DNA of 64,000 nt from JAUILA01 sp050289805 (GCA_050289805.1 JBNKGL010000005.1:62001-126000), one strand, 5' to 3'. Shown: positions 1 to 8,488, counted from the first letter of the stretch. The notes: generated by a model from the letters alone, not told the origin. A program made the numbers and translations.

Positions 1-2
1 AC

Positions 3-278
3 TCGGGCGCATCCGAAGTACACCTCGATTTAGAACCTAAATCCGGGGGATTCGTAATTACCTGTAGAGATAACGGCGGGGGTATCTGCAATAATCAGTC
101 ATCCAGGGGCTACGGATTGAAAAATATGAAGGTACGGGCCGGGCAAATTGGCTGTGAGCTTGAATTCCTGTCGCCTGAAGAAGGCACGGGTACCGTTGTG
201 CGATTCATGGCGCGGTTGCCACGGAAAGAACGAAATGGAGTGGTCAAGAAATTTTTACATAAAAAAACAACACGATGA
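3..278 (+). CDS. Sensor histidine kinase, C-terminal fragment (HATPase_c)
   Basis: This is the 3' end of a gene cut by the left window edge; about 91 residues remain. The segment reads CRDNGGGI (the G1/N-box style ATP-lid region) followed by RGYGLKNMKVRAGQIG and GTGTVVRF, which is the usual end of a HATPase_c domain in NarX/DesK-type kinases (HisKA_3 class). Its stop overlaps the ATG of the response regulator by four bases (ATGA), so the two are translationally coupled and form one two-component system. The sensor and dimerisation domains lie outside the window, so the signal cannot be inferred. Confidence 0.85.
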   Translation, partial: SGASEVHLDLEPKSGGFVITCRDNGGGICNNQSSRGYGLKNMKVRAGQIGCELEFLSPEEGTGTVVRFMARLPRKERNGVVKKFLHKKTTR

Positions 279-904
279 ATTACTTTAGGTCAAGGATTGT
301 AATTGTAGAGGATAATGATGTGGTACGCGAGGGTTTTGCCCTGATCATCAACAGCATCAGTAATTATTATGTCGTAAACAGCTATGATAATGCCGAGGAT
401 TCCATTAAAAATTTGAAAAAGGATAAGCCGGATGTGATTATAATGGATCTTGAATTGCCGGGTATGAGTGGTATTGAGGCGATTGCCGCGATTAAAAAAT
501 TAAATCCCAAGGTCGACATACTGGTAAATACCATATACGAGAACAGTGAACTTGTATTTCAGGCACTGTGTGCCGGAGCAACCGGATACATTACTAAAAA
601 CACGAATCACACCGAGCTTTTGAATGCGATAAAGGAACTGATCCAGGGGGGTGCTCCAATGACTTCGAATATTGCTAAAATGGTCGTAAAATCATTCCAG
701 AAGAATCCCAATTCCCCCATTTCAACACGTGAGACCGAAGTGCTTGAATTACTTGCGCAGGGAAAAAGTTACAGTATGATCGCGCGGGACCTGTTCATCA
801 CAAAGGAAACGGCAAAGTCCCATATAAAAAACATTTATGCCAAATTGCAGGTCAACAGCAAGTCGGAGGCGATTGCCAAAGCCACCCGTGATAAGCTTAT
901 TTAG
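275..904 (+). CDS. LuxR/NarL-family response regulator
   Basis: A 209-residue two-component response regulator. The receiver domain spans roughly residues 6-125, with the acidic pair E12-D13, phospho-acceptor D58 in the IIMDLELPG context, and the conserved lysine in GYITKN. The C-terminal LuxR/GerE helix-turn-helix spans about 145-205 (STRETEVLELLAQGKSYSMIA, then KETAKSHIKNIYAKL). It should be phosphorylated by the overlapping upstream kinase and bind DNA. The neighbouring susC leader contains three copies of GGGGATTTT, which could be its target, but this is only inference from proximity. Confidence 0.93.
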   Translation: MNYFRSRIVIVEDNDVVREGFALIINSISNYYVVNSYDNAEDSIKNLKKDKPDVIIMDLELPGMSGIEAIAAIKKLNPKVDILVNTIYENSELVFQALCAGATGYITKNTNHTELLNAIKELIQGGAPMTSNIAKMVVKSFQKNPNSPISTRETEVLELLAQGKSYSMIARDLFITKETAKSHIKNIYAKLQVNSKSEAIAKATRDKLI

Positions 905-934
905 TTTTTACGTTTAAATATCACCCAAAAAGGA

Positions 935-977
935 GGGGTAAGAGAGCCGATTCTTCGGTTGTTTTACCCCATTTTTT
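935..977 (+). terminator. Intrinsic terminator after the response regulator
   Basis: GGGGTAA (935-941) pairs with TTACCCC (964-970). An inner CCGA/TCGG stem (947-950 with 955-958) caps the hairpin, and a T-rich run follows at 972-977. The position, 30 bases after the regulator stop, fits a rho-independent terminator separating the two-component genes from susC. Confidence 0.75.
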
Positions 978-994
978 ATAGGGCCTAGGGGATC

Positions 995-1062
995 AAAATC
1001 CCCCATATTCGGCTGTGAGGGGATTTTATTAGTCGAAAATTCATGCCATTTGGGGGATTTTT
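995..1062 (+). promoter_or_regulatory. Three GGGGATTTT copies in the susC leader
   Basis: AAAATCCCCC at 995-1004 is the reverse complement of GGGGATTTT at 1019-1027 and GGGGGATTTT at 1052-1061. At RNA level the first copy can pair perfectly with either later copy, giving mutually exclusive hairpins of 9 or 10 base pairs. At DNA level the set is one inverted and two direct repeats spaced 24 and 34 bases, which could be response-regulator sites. No clear TAnnTTTG promoter was recognised here. The role is not established. Confidence 0.45.
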
Positions 1063-1170
1063 CCTCTTCCCGTATTCATGAGATTTGAGTTAAGCAGGAT
1101 CAGGCAGACGTCAAGTGCTATGCTGGCGCCCCTGTCCTGTGATATTGATTTTTAACTTAAACCGAACCCT

Positions 1171-4100
1171 ATGAAGAAGAATTTACTCCTTTCCTTCTTT
1201 TTGCTGTTGTTTTTTCCGTTGGTCTCAATGGCGCAGCAGGAAGTATCCGGAAAAGTGACATCGTCTGATGACGGTGCGCCGCTTCCGGGTGTTAATGTGG
1301 TTGTAAAAGGGACTACCCAGGGGACAGTAACCGATATTGATGGAAATTATCGGATTACGGTTCCCGACGGTAATGTTACCCTTGTTTACTCGTTTATTGG
1401 TCTTGCAACGCAGGAAATACCACTGAATAACCGCACTCAGCTGGATATCCAGATGGCGACCGATACGAAGCAGTTGAGTGAAGTTGTGGTTACCGCCGCA
1501 GGTATTGAGCGTGAACAACGTTCCCTGGGTTACAGCATCCAGGAAGTAGATGGAGAAGCACTGTCGCAGAAAAGTACCAACAGTGTATTCGAGTCGCTTC
1601 AGGGCAAGGTGGCCGGGTTAACCATTAATCAGAATTCCGGTGCGCCGGGTGGAGGTGCTACCATCCTTATCCGGGGTGCTACGTCACTGGCAGGAAACAG
1701 CCGAAACTCACCGCTGCTGGTGGTGGATGGAATTCCAATAGATAATGATTTTGTGCGTGGTGATGTAGGTACCGGTTCTGCTGAAGTATTTGGAAGCGGT
1801 TCGATCGGCGGCGGTCGTGGATTTGATATCAATCCTGAGGACATTGCTGATATTACGGTGCTTAAAGGACCTGCCGCAGCGGCACTCTATGGTATTCGCG
1901 CAGCAAATGGAGCCATTGTTATTACCACAAAACGTCCTTCAGGACTTCAGGGTACATCAGTGGCTGTTTCGTCGTCCTTCAATGTTTCAAGGGTGAACAT
2001 CCTGCCGAATTATCAGAATGATTACGGACAGGGATTATCATTCAGGCATCACTCTCCATTCTCGTCCAATTCATGGGGACGTCCGTTTGGAGCCATCCCC
2101 AATGATTCGATTACAGATCATAACGGGAATCGGGTGGCATACAGAAATTATCCGGACAACGTGCGGGATTTCTTTAATGACGGATACCTCTGGAATAATA
2201 ACATTGAATTTTCAGGGAGTAATGGTTCTTCCGGGTTCATCGTTTCCGTAGGCCGTACCGATCAAAGTGGGATTATTCCCGAATCGGATCTGGACCGTAC
2301 GAACATTCGCCTGGCCGGAACTACGGAATTTCTCGGAAAGGTACTGTTGAGCGGAAGCTTCCAGTATATCAATACCCAAATTGTCGGTTCCCCACAGGGA
2401 AATAACGGATCGTCCGTATTCTTCCTGTTGCCAAGCATACCGCGTAGTTATGATCTGAATGGCAGGCCGTATTTGAATCCCGATGGTACTCAAAACTGGT
2501 ATTCATCGACAGATCACCCGCTGTGGTCTGCCAAGAATAACCCGGCGACCAATCAAGTAGACAGATTCCTGGGGAATGTGAAATTAGGATATGATTTTAC
2601 AGATTGGCTGTCACTGAGCTATCAATTTGGATTTGATGTGAACGGGGAGAATCGAAAAGAAGTTTATGCGCGTGGAAGTTCCCGCTTCAATGACGGATTG
2701 ATCATTCAGGATGAGTTATCATTCCGCCTTTATGAGTCAACGTTGCTTCTTTCAGCAAATAAGGACCTGAGCGATGATTTTAATTTATCTGTGACACTGG
2801 GCCATAATGTGAACAGCACCAAGAGAGATCGTTTTATTGTTCAGGGAGCAGGTATTACCACTCCTGGTATCAACAACATTCTGAATACAGAAACAGTAAC
2901 GGTTGATCCAAGAAACGGTGTATGGTCAAACCGTCGGCTCATGGGTGTTTTTGCGGATGTTACCCTCGGATACAAAGATTGGGCTTATCTGAATGTTACC
3001 GGCAGAAATGACTGGTCTTCTACATTGCCACTGGCCAATAACAGCTTTTTCTATCCCAGTATTAGCGGAACATTGATCTTTACCGATGCACTTGACATCA
3101 GGAGTGACTTCCTGTCATTTGGTAAGATCAAGGCGGCATATGCTACCGTAGGAAACGATGCGCCTCCATTCCTTACAACCACTACATATGTGGTTCCCAG
3201 CCTTGGAAATAATACGGGCTCCATAAATTTCCCATTCCAGGGAACGGCAGCCTTTACACAAAGTAATATTCTGGGCAATGATAATCTGAAGCCTGAGGAA
3301 ACCTCTTCTTTGGAATTCGGACTAACGCTGGGTCTGATGAACAACCGTTTCAATATTGATCTGACCTATTATGATCAGGAGACGAAAGATCAGATTCTAT
3401 TTCTACAGTTGCCGGTTAGTACGGGTTACACGAGTTATGTGACCAATGCAGGATCCATTACTAATAAAGGGTTTGAGGCCGTGGTGAGCGGACAGATCCT
3501 GCAAAACGGGCCTGTAAAGTGGGACGCTATTGTGAATTTCTCGAGAAACCGCAATAAGGTAAATGAACTTGCTGAAGGCCTGGATGCTACATTCCTGTCT
3601 GGTTTCACAGGAGCAGAATCCAGTGCTGTGGTAGGTGAACCTTTGGGTGTTTTCAGGGGTAGTCCGTATGCCCGTGATCCGGAAACCGGGGAGCTGTTGG
3701 TTTTAGGAACGGGCGTAAACCGGGGGCAATTGTTTAATTCCACTGATTACACTGTAATTGGGGATCCTAACCCGGAATGGAATGCATCCCTGATCAATAA
3801 ATTAAGCTGGAAAGGACTCCGGCTCGGTTTTCAGTTTGATATTCAAAAGGGTGGTGATATCTGGTCAAATACCATTGGGTTTGCGGGTGGTCTTGGATCG
3901 CTTAAGGAAACCGGTGTTGATCGTGAGGATCCACGTGTTATCCCTGGTGTTCTTGTGGATGCTTCAGGTGATTATATCCTGGATGATGCAGGAAATAAAA
4001 TTGCGAACAATATTCAGGTTGATGCACAGACCTATTGGAGAAGTGTAAACGGTGCCTTCTTTGAGGGATCGATCTTCGATGCTTCCTATGTTCGTCTGAG

Positions 4101-4329
4101 GGAGATTACCCTCGGGTATTCATTGCCATCATCAATTCTAACGAATACACCATTCAAATCATTTGATGTTTCGCTTTCAGCAAGAAATCTGTGGACATAT
4201 GCACCGAACCTCGGTGGTCATATTGATCCGGAGGTTGCCAATGCTCCGGGAGCGCTGGCGAGGGGACTTGAATGGAATTCGTCACCTGGCCTCGTGAATT
4301 ATGGTATCAATCTGAAGTTCACTTTTTAA
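1171..4329 (+). CDS. SusC/RagA-family TonB-linked outer membrane receptor
   Basis: A 1052-residue outer membrane active transporter that forms the barrel of a SusCD nutrient importer. A signal peptide (residues 1-21, ending SMA) precedes a carboxypeptidase-D-regulatory-like domain (about 24-100, EVSGKVTSSDDGAPLPGVNV). Then come a TonB-box-like LSEVVVTA (about 103-110), a plug domain with the SusC signature LYGIRAANGAIVITTK (about 230-245), and a barrel ending in a C-terminal phenylalanine (LKFTF). The length is typical for the family. susD follows 11 bases later. The substrate is unknown: no glycoside hydrolase, peptidase or sulfatase is next to it, so it need not be a polysaccharide system. 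Confidence 0.95.
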   Translation: MKKNLLLSFFLLLFFPLVSMAQQEVSGKVTSSDDGAPLPGVNVVVKGTTQGTVTDIDGNYRITVPDGNVTLVYSFIGLATQEIPLNNRTQLDIQMATDTKQLSEVVVTAAGIEREQRSLGYSIQEVDGEALSQKSTNSVFESLQGKVAGLTINQNSGAPGGGATILIRGATSLAGNSRNSPLLVVDGIPIDNDFVRGDVGTGSAEVFGSGSIGGGRGFDINPEDIADITVLKGPAAAALYGIRAANGAIVITTKRPSGLQGTSVAVSSSFNVSRVNILPNYQNDYGQGLSFRHHSPFSSNSWGRPFGAIPNDSITDHNGNRVAYRNYPDNVRDFFNDGYLWNNNIEFSGSNGSSGFIVSVGRTDQSGIIPESDLDRTNIRLAGTTEFLGKVLLSGSFQYINTQIVGSPQGNNGSSVFFLLPSIPRSYDLNGRPYLNPDGTQNWYSSTDHPLWSAKNNPATNQVDRFLGNVKLGYDFTDWLSLSYQFGFDVNGENRKEVYARGSSRFNDGLIIQDELSFRLYESTLLLSANKDLSDDFNLSVTLGHNVNSTKRDRFIVQGAGITTPGINNILNTETVTVDPRNGVWSNRRLMGVFADVTLGYKDWAYLNVTGRNDWSSTLPLANNSFFYPSISGTLIFTDALDIRSDFLSFGKIKAAYATVGNDAPPFLTTTTYVVPSLGNNTGSINFPFQGTAAFTQSNILGNDNLKPEETSSLEFGLTLGLMNNRFNIDLTYYDQETKDQILFLQLPVSTGYTSYVTNAGSITNKGFEAVVSGQILQNGPVKWDAIVNFSRNRNKVNELAEGLDATFLSGFTGAESSAVVGEPLGVFRGSPYARDPETGELLVLGTGVNRGQLFNSTDYTVIGDPNPEWNASLINKLSWKGLRLGFQFDIQKGGDIWSNTIGFAGGLGSLKETGVDREDPRVIPGVLVDASGDYILDDAGNKIANNIQVDAQTYWRSVNGAFFEGSIFDASYVRLREITLGYSLPSSILTNTPFKSFDVSLSARNLWTYAPNLGGHIDPEVANAPGALARGLEWNSSPGLVNYGINLKFTF

Positions 4330-4340
4330 ACAGGAAGACT

Positions 4341-5765
4341 ATGAAAAGAATATATATAATAATCTTGTTCGGCGCATTGTCAATCACAGGATGTAATGAC
4401 TGGCTGGATATAAACAACGACCCTAACAACCCGGTGGATGTTACGCCCGATCGGATTCTGCCGGCGACCCAGGTGAATACGGCCTTTATTTTAGGCAAGG
4501 ATCTCAATTTGCAGACGCTGGCGATTGTGCAGCACCTCGCCGGTACCAACAACCAGCTTTTGTCGTATGACACGTATTTCTTCAATGGTACTGAAGCTGA
4601 TAATGTGTGGCTTGGCATTTATGCAGGTGCGCTGCAGGATCTGAAAAAGATCATGGATATTTCTGAGGAAAGCGGGGATGTCGGCTTTGGTGCTATTGCC
4701 AAGATACAGGCAGCCTATTTATTCGGTCTTACAACCGATTTGTATGGGGATATACCATTCTCTCAAAGTTTGCAGGATATTGATATTGTAGCACCTGAAT
4801 TTGACACCCAGGCGAATATCTATGGTGGAGTCATTTCCATGCTGGAGGAGGCTGTTACCGACCTGAATTCTGCAGATCTTGGCACTAATCCGGGTGCCAG
4901 CGACCTGGTTTACGGAGGTGGGGTTGATCAATGGCTAAGGCTTGCCAAATCACTTCAACTGAAGTTCTGGATTCAGCAACGGAAAATCAATGCCGCAGGT
5001 GCTACTACGGCTATCAATGATCTCATTGCCGATGGAGAACTTCTTCAGGGTAATGGTGATAATTTTAGTGTTCCTTTCGGTACGACAAATGGGAATCAAC
5101 ATCCGTTGTATGACTTCGCATTCAACAGGAGACCTGGGGATATTGCGATCAGTCAGCGATTCATTGATTCACTTAAAGCGACAAGTGATCCCCGGCTGGA
5201 TGTATATTTCAAGGATCAGGGACAGGGAGACTACCTGGGGTATGACAACGGCGGTACCGGTGCACCACCTTTGCTGGCGCAGCGGGCAGTTTTAGGATTA
5301 TTTCCGGTTGGAGATAATGGAGAGGCGCCACAACGATTATATACCTATTACACCCAGCAGTTTTACCTGGCGGAAGCAGCACTGACGCTCGGTACAAATG
5401 GCGATGCCCGCGCCTACTATGAAGATGCCATGTCCGCTGCACTTAGTGAAGCGGGTGTGGGTGATGCCGATGCAGCCACCTATATTTCTTCGCGGCTCGC
5501 GGCATATGATGCTGCCGGTTCAGATGAGGCGCGGCTGAGCATCATTATGCGGGACAAGTGGGTGTCAAACCTGGGTAATGGGGTGGAAGCTTTCAATGAC
5601 TGGCGACGAACCGGTTATCCGCAACTTACGCCCAGCACTACACCTGGCACACCTGATGGGTCAATACCGGTACGATTACTCTATTCTTCCAATGAATTAT
5701 CCTCTAATCCAAATCTTGAAGATCAGTCGCAGCTGATAGATCCGGTTTGGTGGGATGTTGACTAA
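4341..5765 (+). CDS. SusD/RagB-like nutrient-binding lipoprotein
   Basis: A 474-residue surface lipoprotein that caps the SusC barrel and captures substrate. I chose the ATG at 4341 because it gives a clean lipoprotein signal (MKRIYIIILFGALSITGC, Cys18) followed by NDWLDINNDPNNP, the usual start of the SusD-like_2 group. The open frame extends upstream into susC, but those residues would bury the signal peptide. It is helical and TPR-like in the middle (AAYLFGLTTDLYGDIPFSQSL) and contains the family-like WVSNLGNGVEAFNDWRRTGYP near the end. It is the partner of the preceding SusC. Substrate specificity cannot be read from the sequence. Confidence 0.93.
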   Translation: MKRIYIIILFGALSITGCNDWLDINNDPNNPVDVTPDRILPATQVNTAFILGKDLNLQTLAIVQHLAGTNNQLLSYDTYFFNGTEADNVWLGIYAGALQDLKKIMDISEESGDVGFGAIAKIQAAYLFGLTTDLYGDIPFSQSLQDIDIVAPEFDTQANIYGGVISMLEEAVTDLNSADLGTNPGASDLVYGGGVDQWLRLAKSLQLKFWIQQRKINAAGATTAINDLIADGELLQGNGDNFSVPFGTTNGNQHPLYDFAFNRRPGDIAISQRFIDSLKATSDPRLDVYFKDQGQGDYLGYDNGGTGAPPLLAQRAVLGLFPVGDNGEAPQRLYTYYTQQFYLAEAALTLGTNGDARAYYEDAMSAALSEAGVGDADAATYISSRLAAYDAAGSDEARLSIIMRDKWVSNLGNGVEAFNDWRRTGYPQLTPSTTPGTPDGSIPVRLLYSSNELSSNPNLEDQSQLIDPVWWDVD

Positions 5766-5778
5766 AAATGAATTGAAT

Positions 5779-6273
5779 ATGAAAAAGATAACCTATTTAA
5801 TTGTAATTGCCCTGATGTCATTCGGAATGACGTCCTGCCTCGAAAGCGATGAGTTTGATGGACTCACCGATAATAAACCTGTCATCGCAGTGACCTTTCC
5901 CGGCAGAACGTATGACCAGCAGGTCGGACTTGGGTTCGTGGCTACAGGGTATTCTGCAAATCCCACTATTACCTATACCATGGAGCTGGAAGGTGGAAAT
6001 GTGGATATAGAAAGCATCCTTAAGATTGAGGGCAGAGCCGGTGATGTAAACCTCGGCGTGTGTGGCTACGCAACCATAGAGGATGATGAAATTACGGTGA
6101 ACGATCGTTCATTTGATTATACGCGTTCACTTGAATTCTTTCTCGATTCTCCGGCCCTGTGTGCAGGTGTACTTGATAAGCCTGATACCTATTTTGAGTT
6201 GATCTTTACGATTCAGCTCTCTAATGGGGAGCAGGTTGTAAGTATGCCGGTACGGGGCATTTTCAAACAATAA
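5779..6273 (+). CDS. Small lipoprotein of the susCD operon, function unknown
   Basis: A 164-residue protein starting MKKITYLIVIALMSFGMTSC, a lipoprotein signal with the lipidated Cys at about residue 20. An in-frame ATG at 5755 overlaps the susD end, but the 5779 start restores a normal signal peptide. The mature part is beta-rich with two further cysteines (LGVCGYA and PALCAGV). Its position as third gene after susC and susD, ahead of a terminator, suggests a surface accessory lipoprotein (SusE/F-like position), but I recognise no family. Confidence 0.75.
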   Translation: MKKITYLIVIALMSFGMTSCLESDEFDGLTDNKPVIAVTFPGRTYDQQVGLGFVATGYSANPTITYTMELEGGNVDIESILKIEGRAGDVNLGVCGYATIEDDEITVNDRSFDYTRSLEFFLDSPALCAGVLDKPDTYFELIFTIQLSNGEQVVSMPVRGIFKQ

Positions 6274-6286
6274 GTTTGACCTACGA

Positions 6287-6317
6287 AAAGACCACCGATC
6301 AGGTGGTCTTTTTTTTA
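6287..6317 (+). terminator. Terminator at the end of the susCD operon
   Basis: AAAGACCACC (6287-6296) and GGTGGTCTTT (6302-6311) form a perfect ten-base-pair stem with a five-base loop, followed by a T run to 6317. It lies just after the lipoprotein stop. It also sits at the 3' end of the convergent fabH-coupled small gene, so it may act in both directions, although the reverse-strand tail is less T-rich. Confidence 0.9.
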
Positions 6318-6536
6318 TGCATCCGGAAGCTGAATGATCTTCACGACAATCTCATGATGGTCACCGTCATTGTCGATGGTGTGAAACCTTATATTTGGAT
6401 TATCATCATGATGATGGTTGTCGATATGTACGATCCTGTTGCCTTTTAATCCGGCTTCAATCTGATCTTTTAGTTTTTCCAGAACGATGGCGAAATTAAC
6501 CTCGAGCTCGCTGGGATTATATTCTTTTGTCTTCAT
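6315..6536 (-). CDS. His/Asp-rich 73-75-residue protein coupled to fabH
   Basis: A small acidic protein of unknown function. From the ATG at 6536 (MKTKEYNPSELEV) the start overlaps the fabH stop by four bases (ATGA); an ATG six bases upstream is also possible (75 residues). The N-terminal half looks like an amphipathic helix (VNFAIVLEKLKDQIEAGL). The C-terminal half is strongly His/Asp-rich (HIDNHHHDDNPN, DNDGDHHE) and then predicted beta. The composition suggests metal binding, but no family is recognised. Coupling to fabH suggests co-expression rather than a proven role in fatty acid synthesis. Confidence 0.7.
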   Translation of the reverse strand: MKTKEYNPSELEVNFAIVLEKLKDQIEAGLKGNRIVHIDNHHHDDNPNIRFHTIDNDGDHHEIVVKIIQLPDA

Positions 6537-7534
6537 ATCCATTTAATTAATGCGGATGCCCAGGTAAAGCCACTTCCGAAGGCTGCAAGGCAAATAATAT
6601 CGCCTGGCTGAATACGCCCTTCCTGAACTGCCTCACTCATTGCAATGGGAATTGATCCTGCTGTGGTATTCCCATACCGCATAATGTTATTATAAACCTT
6701 TTCGTCGCTAAGACCAAGCTTTTCCTGCAGGTAGTTGCTGATACGCAGATTTGCCTGATGAGGGATTAGCAGATCTATATCATCCTTTTTCATATTGTTG
6801 GCATCCAGGGCTTCCTGGATAACCTCCTGGAATCTCACGACGGCATGTTTAAAAACAAGGTTGCCGTTCATATACACTTTGTATGTTGAGGTATCCAAAA
6901 TCTGTTCGGGCTGTCGTTCTTCCCTTGGCCTGCTGCTTCCCGGATCTTTTACATACAATTCTTCCGCAAATCTACCATCAGAGTGAAGATGTGTTGATAA
7001 AATTCCAGGCTCTCCGGATGCGGAAAGAATGGCAGCTCCAACGCCATCTCCAAATATAACCGCCGTACCGCGTCCCCGGGTGGTAAGATCTAGTGCCGTC
7101 GACTGGATCTCTCCGCCGATGACCAGCACATTTTTGTACATTCCCGTTTTAATGAACTGGTCGGCCACAGACAGGGCATAGATAAAACCTGAACAGGCAT
7201 TTCGGATGTCTATCGCTGCGATGGATTCCAGTCCAAGCTCCCTCTGCAACAGAACCCCGGAGCCCGGGAAGAAATAATCAGGTGTGATGGTAGCAAATAC
7301 AATGAAATCAATATCCGTGGCAACCATACCCGCCTGTTCAAGAGCCATTCGGGATGCCTTTGCCGACATATTGGCCAGGGTGTCTTTTGCAGGGTCAATA
7401 AATCTGCGTTCCCTGATACCAGTGCGTTCTATGATCCATTCATCCGTGGTATCAATTACTTTGCTGAGATCGTCATTTGTTACGATTTGTTCCGGCACGT
7501 AATGCCCTGTCCCGACAATTTTTGAATACTGCAT
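6533..7534 (-). CDS. fabH: Beta-ketoacyl-ACP synthase III
   Basis: A 333-residue thiolase-fold enzyme that condenses an acyl-CoA primer with malonyl-ACP to start type II fatty acid synthesis. The catalytic triad is visible: Cys114 (IRNACSGF), His259 (IPHQANLRI) and Asn289 (YGNTTAGSIP). The RTGIRERR motif for CoA binding is at about 37-44, and the length matches the family. Many Bacteroidota have several FabH paralogues, some serving branched-chain, flexirubin or secondary lipid pathways, so housekeeping function is likely but not certain. It diverges from the 7593 gene across a short control region. Confidence 0.95.
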   Translation of the reverse strand: MQYSKIVGTGHYVPEQIVTNDDLSKVIDTTDEWIIERTGIRERRFIDPAKDTLANMSAKASRMALEQAGMVATDIDFIVFATITPDYFFPGSGVLLQRELGLESIAAIDIRNACSGFIYALSVADQFIKTGMYKNVLVIGGEIQSTALDLTTRGRGTAVIFGDGVGAAILSASGEPGILSTHLHSDGRFAEELYVKDPGSSRPREERQPEQILDTSTYKVYMNGNLVFKHAVVRFQEVIQEALDANNMKKDDIDLLIPHQANLRISNYLQEKLGLSDEKVYNNIMRYGNTTAGSIPIAMSEAVQEGRIQPGDIICLAAFGSGFTWASALIKWI

Positions 7535-7553
7535 ATATGATTTGTTATGCCAT

Positions 7554-7561
7554 CAAATATA
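7554..7561 (-). promoter_or_regulatory. Candidate -7 box for fabH
   Basis: On the minus strand this reads TATATTTG, a match to the Bacteroidota -7 consensus TAnnTTTG, 20 bases upstream of the fabH ATG. No good -33 TTTG is found at 19-21 bases. A perfect palindrome (7570-7585) occupies that region instead. Confidence 0.5.
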
Positions 7562-7569
7562 GGTAAATT

Positions 7570-7585
7570 TAACTAACATTAGTTA
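7570..7585. promoter_or_regulatory. Perfect palindrome TAACTAA-CA-TTAGTTA between divergent genes
   Basis: A 16-base perfect inverted repeat (7+7 with a 2-base centre) lies between fabH and the divergent 7593 gene, seven bases before the latter's ATG and directly upstream of the fabH -7 box. Its size and symmetry fit a dimeric repressor operator, for example of a TetR-like protein. No such regulator gene is adjacent. Confidence 0.4.
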
Positions 7586-7592
7586 GGGAAAC

Positions 7593-8132
7593 ATGAAGTC
7601 CATCGTTCAGAAAATAAGCGCAAATCACTTTGCTTTTTTATTGAGTGTTTTTCTTTTTCTATGCTGCCTGCCGACAAGGTCTCAGCAGATAGCTGATGAG
7701 ATATCCCGAATGAACCGACAAATGGAAAATTTATTCGGTAAAGGCAATCTATCTGAACTTGCAGAAATCTACCTGGACGAGGCTGTTCTGTTATCGCCCG
7801 GCGGAAATCTGGTAAAGGGAAGGTCAGAGATCGATAATTACTGGACCCGCATTGAATCGCCGGTAAGCTGGACGTTAGAGGTGATTTTCGTAACGGAAGA
7901 TGAACAGGAAATCTATTCCCATGAATTCTGGAGTCGTCTGGAAACCAAACCGCCAGACTGGAATACTGCAGTTCCGGATTCACTTAAGAAAAACCTCGTT
8001 TTTCAGCTTGGCCACAGTACGTTGAAAACGGTATGGCAGGGAAGTGAAAGAACGAGTGAAGTTGATTTTTTATTGGTATGGAAGAAAACCCCAGCGGGAT
8101 ACCGGATTTTGGCAGATAGTTATACCTGGTAG
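7593..8132 (+). CDS. Secreted NTF2/SnoaL-like protein (DUF4440-like)
   Basis: A 179-residue protein with an N-terminal signal segment (about 1-30, FAFLLSVFLFLCCLPTRSQ). A small alpha+beta domain follows that resembles the SnoaL/DUF4440 branch of the NTF2 fold: an initial helix (ADEISRMNRQMENLF), LAEIYLDEAVLLSPGG, GRSEIDNYWTRI and a terminal WKKTPAGYRILADSYTW strand pair. Such proteins are binding or unknown-function domains, and no catalytic residues can be assigned. The 3' end overlaps the convergent dgkA gene by 13 bases. Confidence 0.75.
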   Translation: MKSIVQKISANHFAFLLSVFLFLCCLPTRSQQIADEISRMNRQMENLFGKGNLSELAEIYLDEAVLLSPGGNLVKGRSEIDNYWTRIESPVSWTLEVIFVTEDEQEIYSHEFWSRLETKPPDWNTAVPDSLKKNLVFQLGHSTLKTVWQGSERTSEVDFLLVWKKTPAGYRILADSYTW

Positions 8133-8488
8133 AAAACGTACGGCCAGAAAATGAGGATGCCGATGATTACAGCAAATAGTGATGTCAGAAGTACCGCAGC
8201 AGCGGCAATGTCCTTAATATTTCGGATGTCAGGATCAGTTTCGGCGGTTATGCGATCACACAGATTTTCAATGGAGGTATTGATAATTTCAGTTGTGATC
8301 ACCATACAAATGGCAACCAGGAGTATGGCCCATTCTGAAATTTTAATTTGAAAATAAAATCCCGCGGCAACAACAATTGTTGAGATCACCAGGTGAATTC
8401 GTGCATTTGGCTCATGCCTCAAAAGTATCCCAATGCCTCGGAAAGCATTCCTGAAACTATGCAGGCGGTTTTGTGATTTCATTGTCAA
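8120..8488 (-). CDS. dgkA: Diacylglycerol/undecaprenol kinase family membrane protein
   Basis: A 122-residue integral membrane kinase of the prokaryotic DgkA family, with three predicted transmembrane helices. In Gram-positives these phosphorylate undecaprenol; in proteobacteria, diacylglycerol. The RNAFRGI start, the central EP.ARIHL motif and the TTEIINTSIENLCDRI signature (acidic residues for Mg-ATP) are all present. It lies about 50 bases after crtZ on the same strand and may be the last gene of that transcript. The lipid substrate cannot be decided from sequence. Confidence 0.9.
   Translation of the reverse strand: MTMKSQNRLHSFRNAFRGIGILLRHEPNARIHLVISTIVVAAGFYFQIKISEWAILLVAICMVITTEIINTSIENLCDRITAETDPDIRNIKDIAAAAVLLTSLFAVIIGILIFWPYVFYQV

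Noticed and set aside
1171..6273. A polysaccharide utilisation locus
   Set aside because: SusC and SusD are present, but no carbohydrate-active enzyme accompanies them in the window, so glycan use is not claimed.
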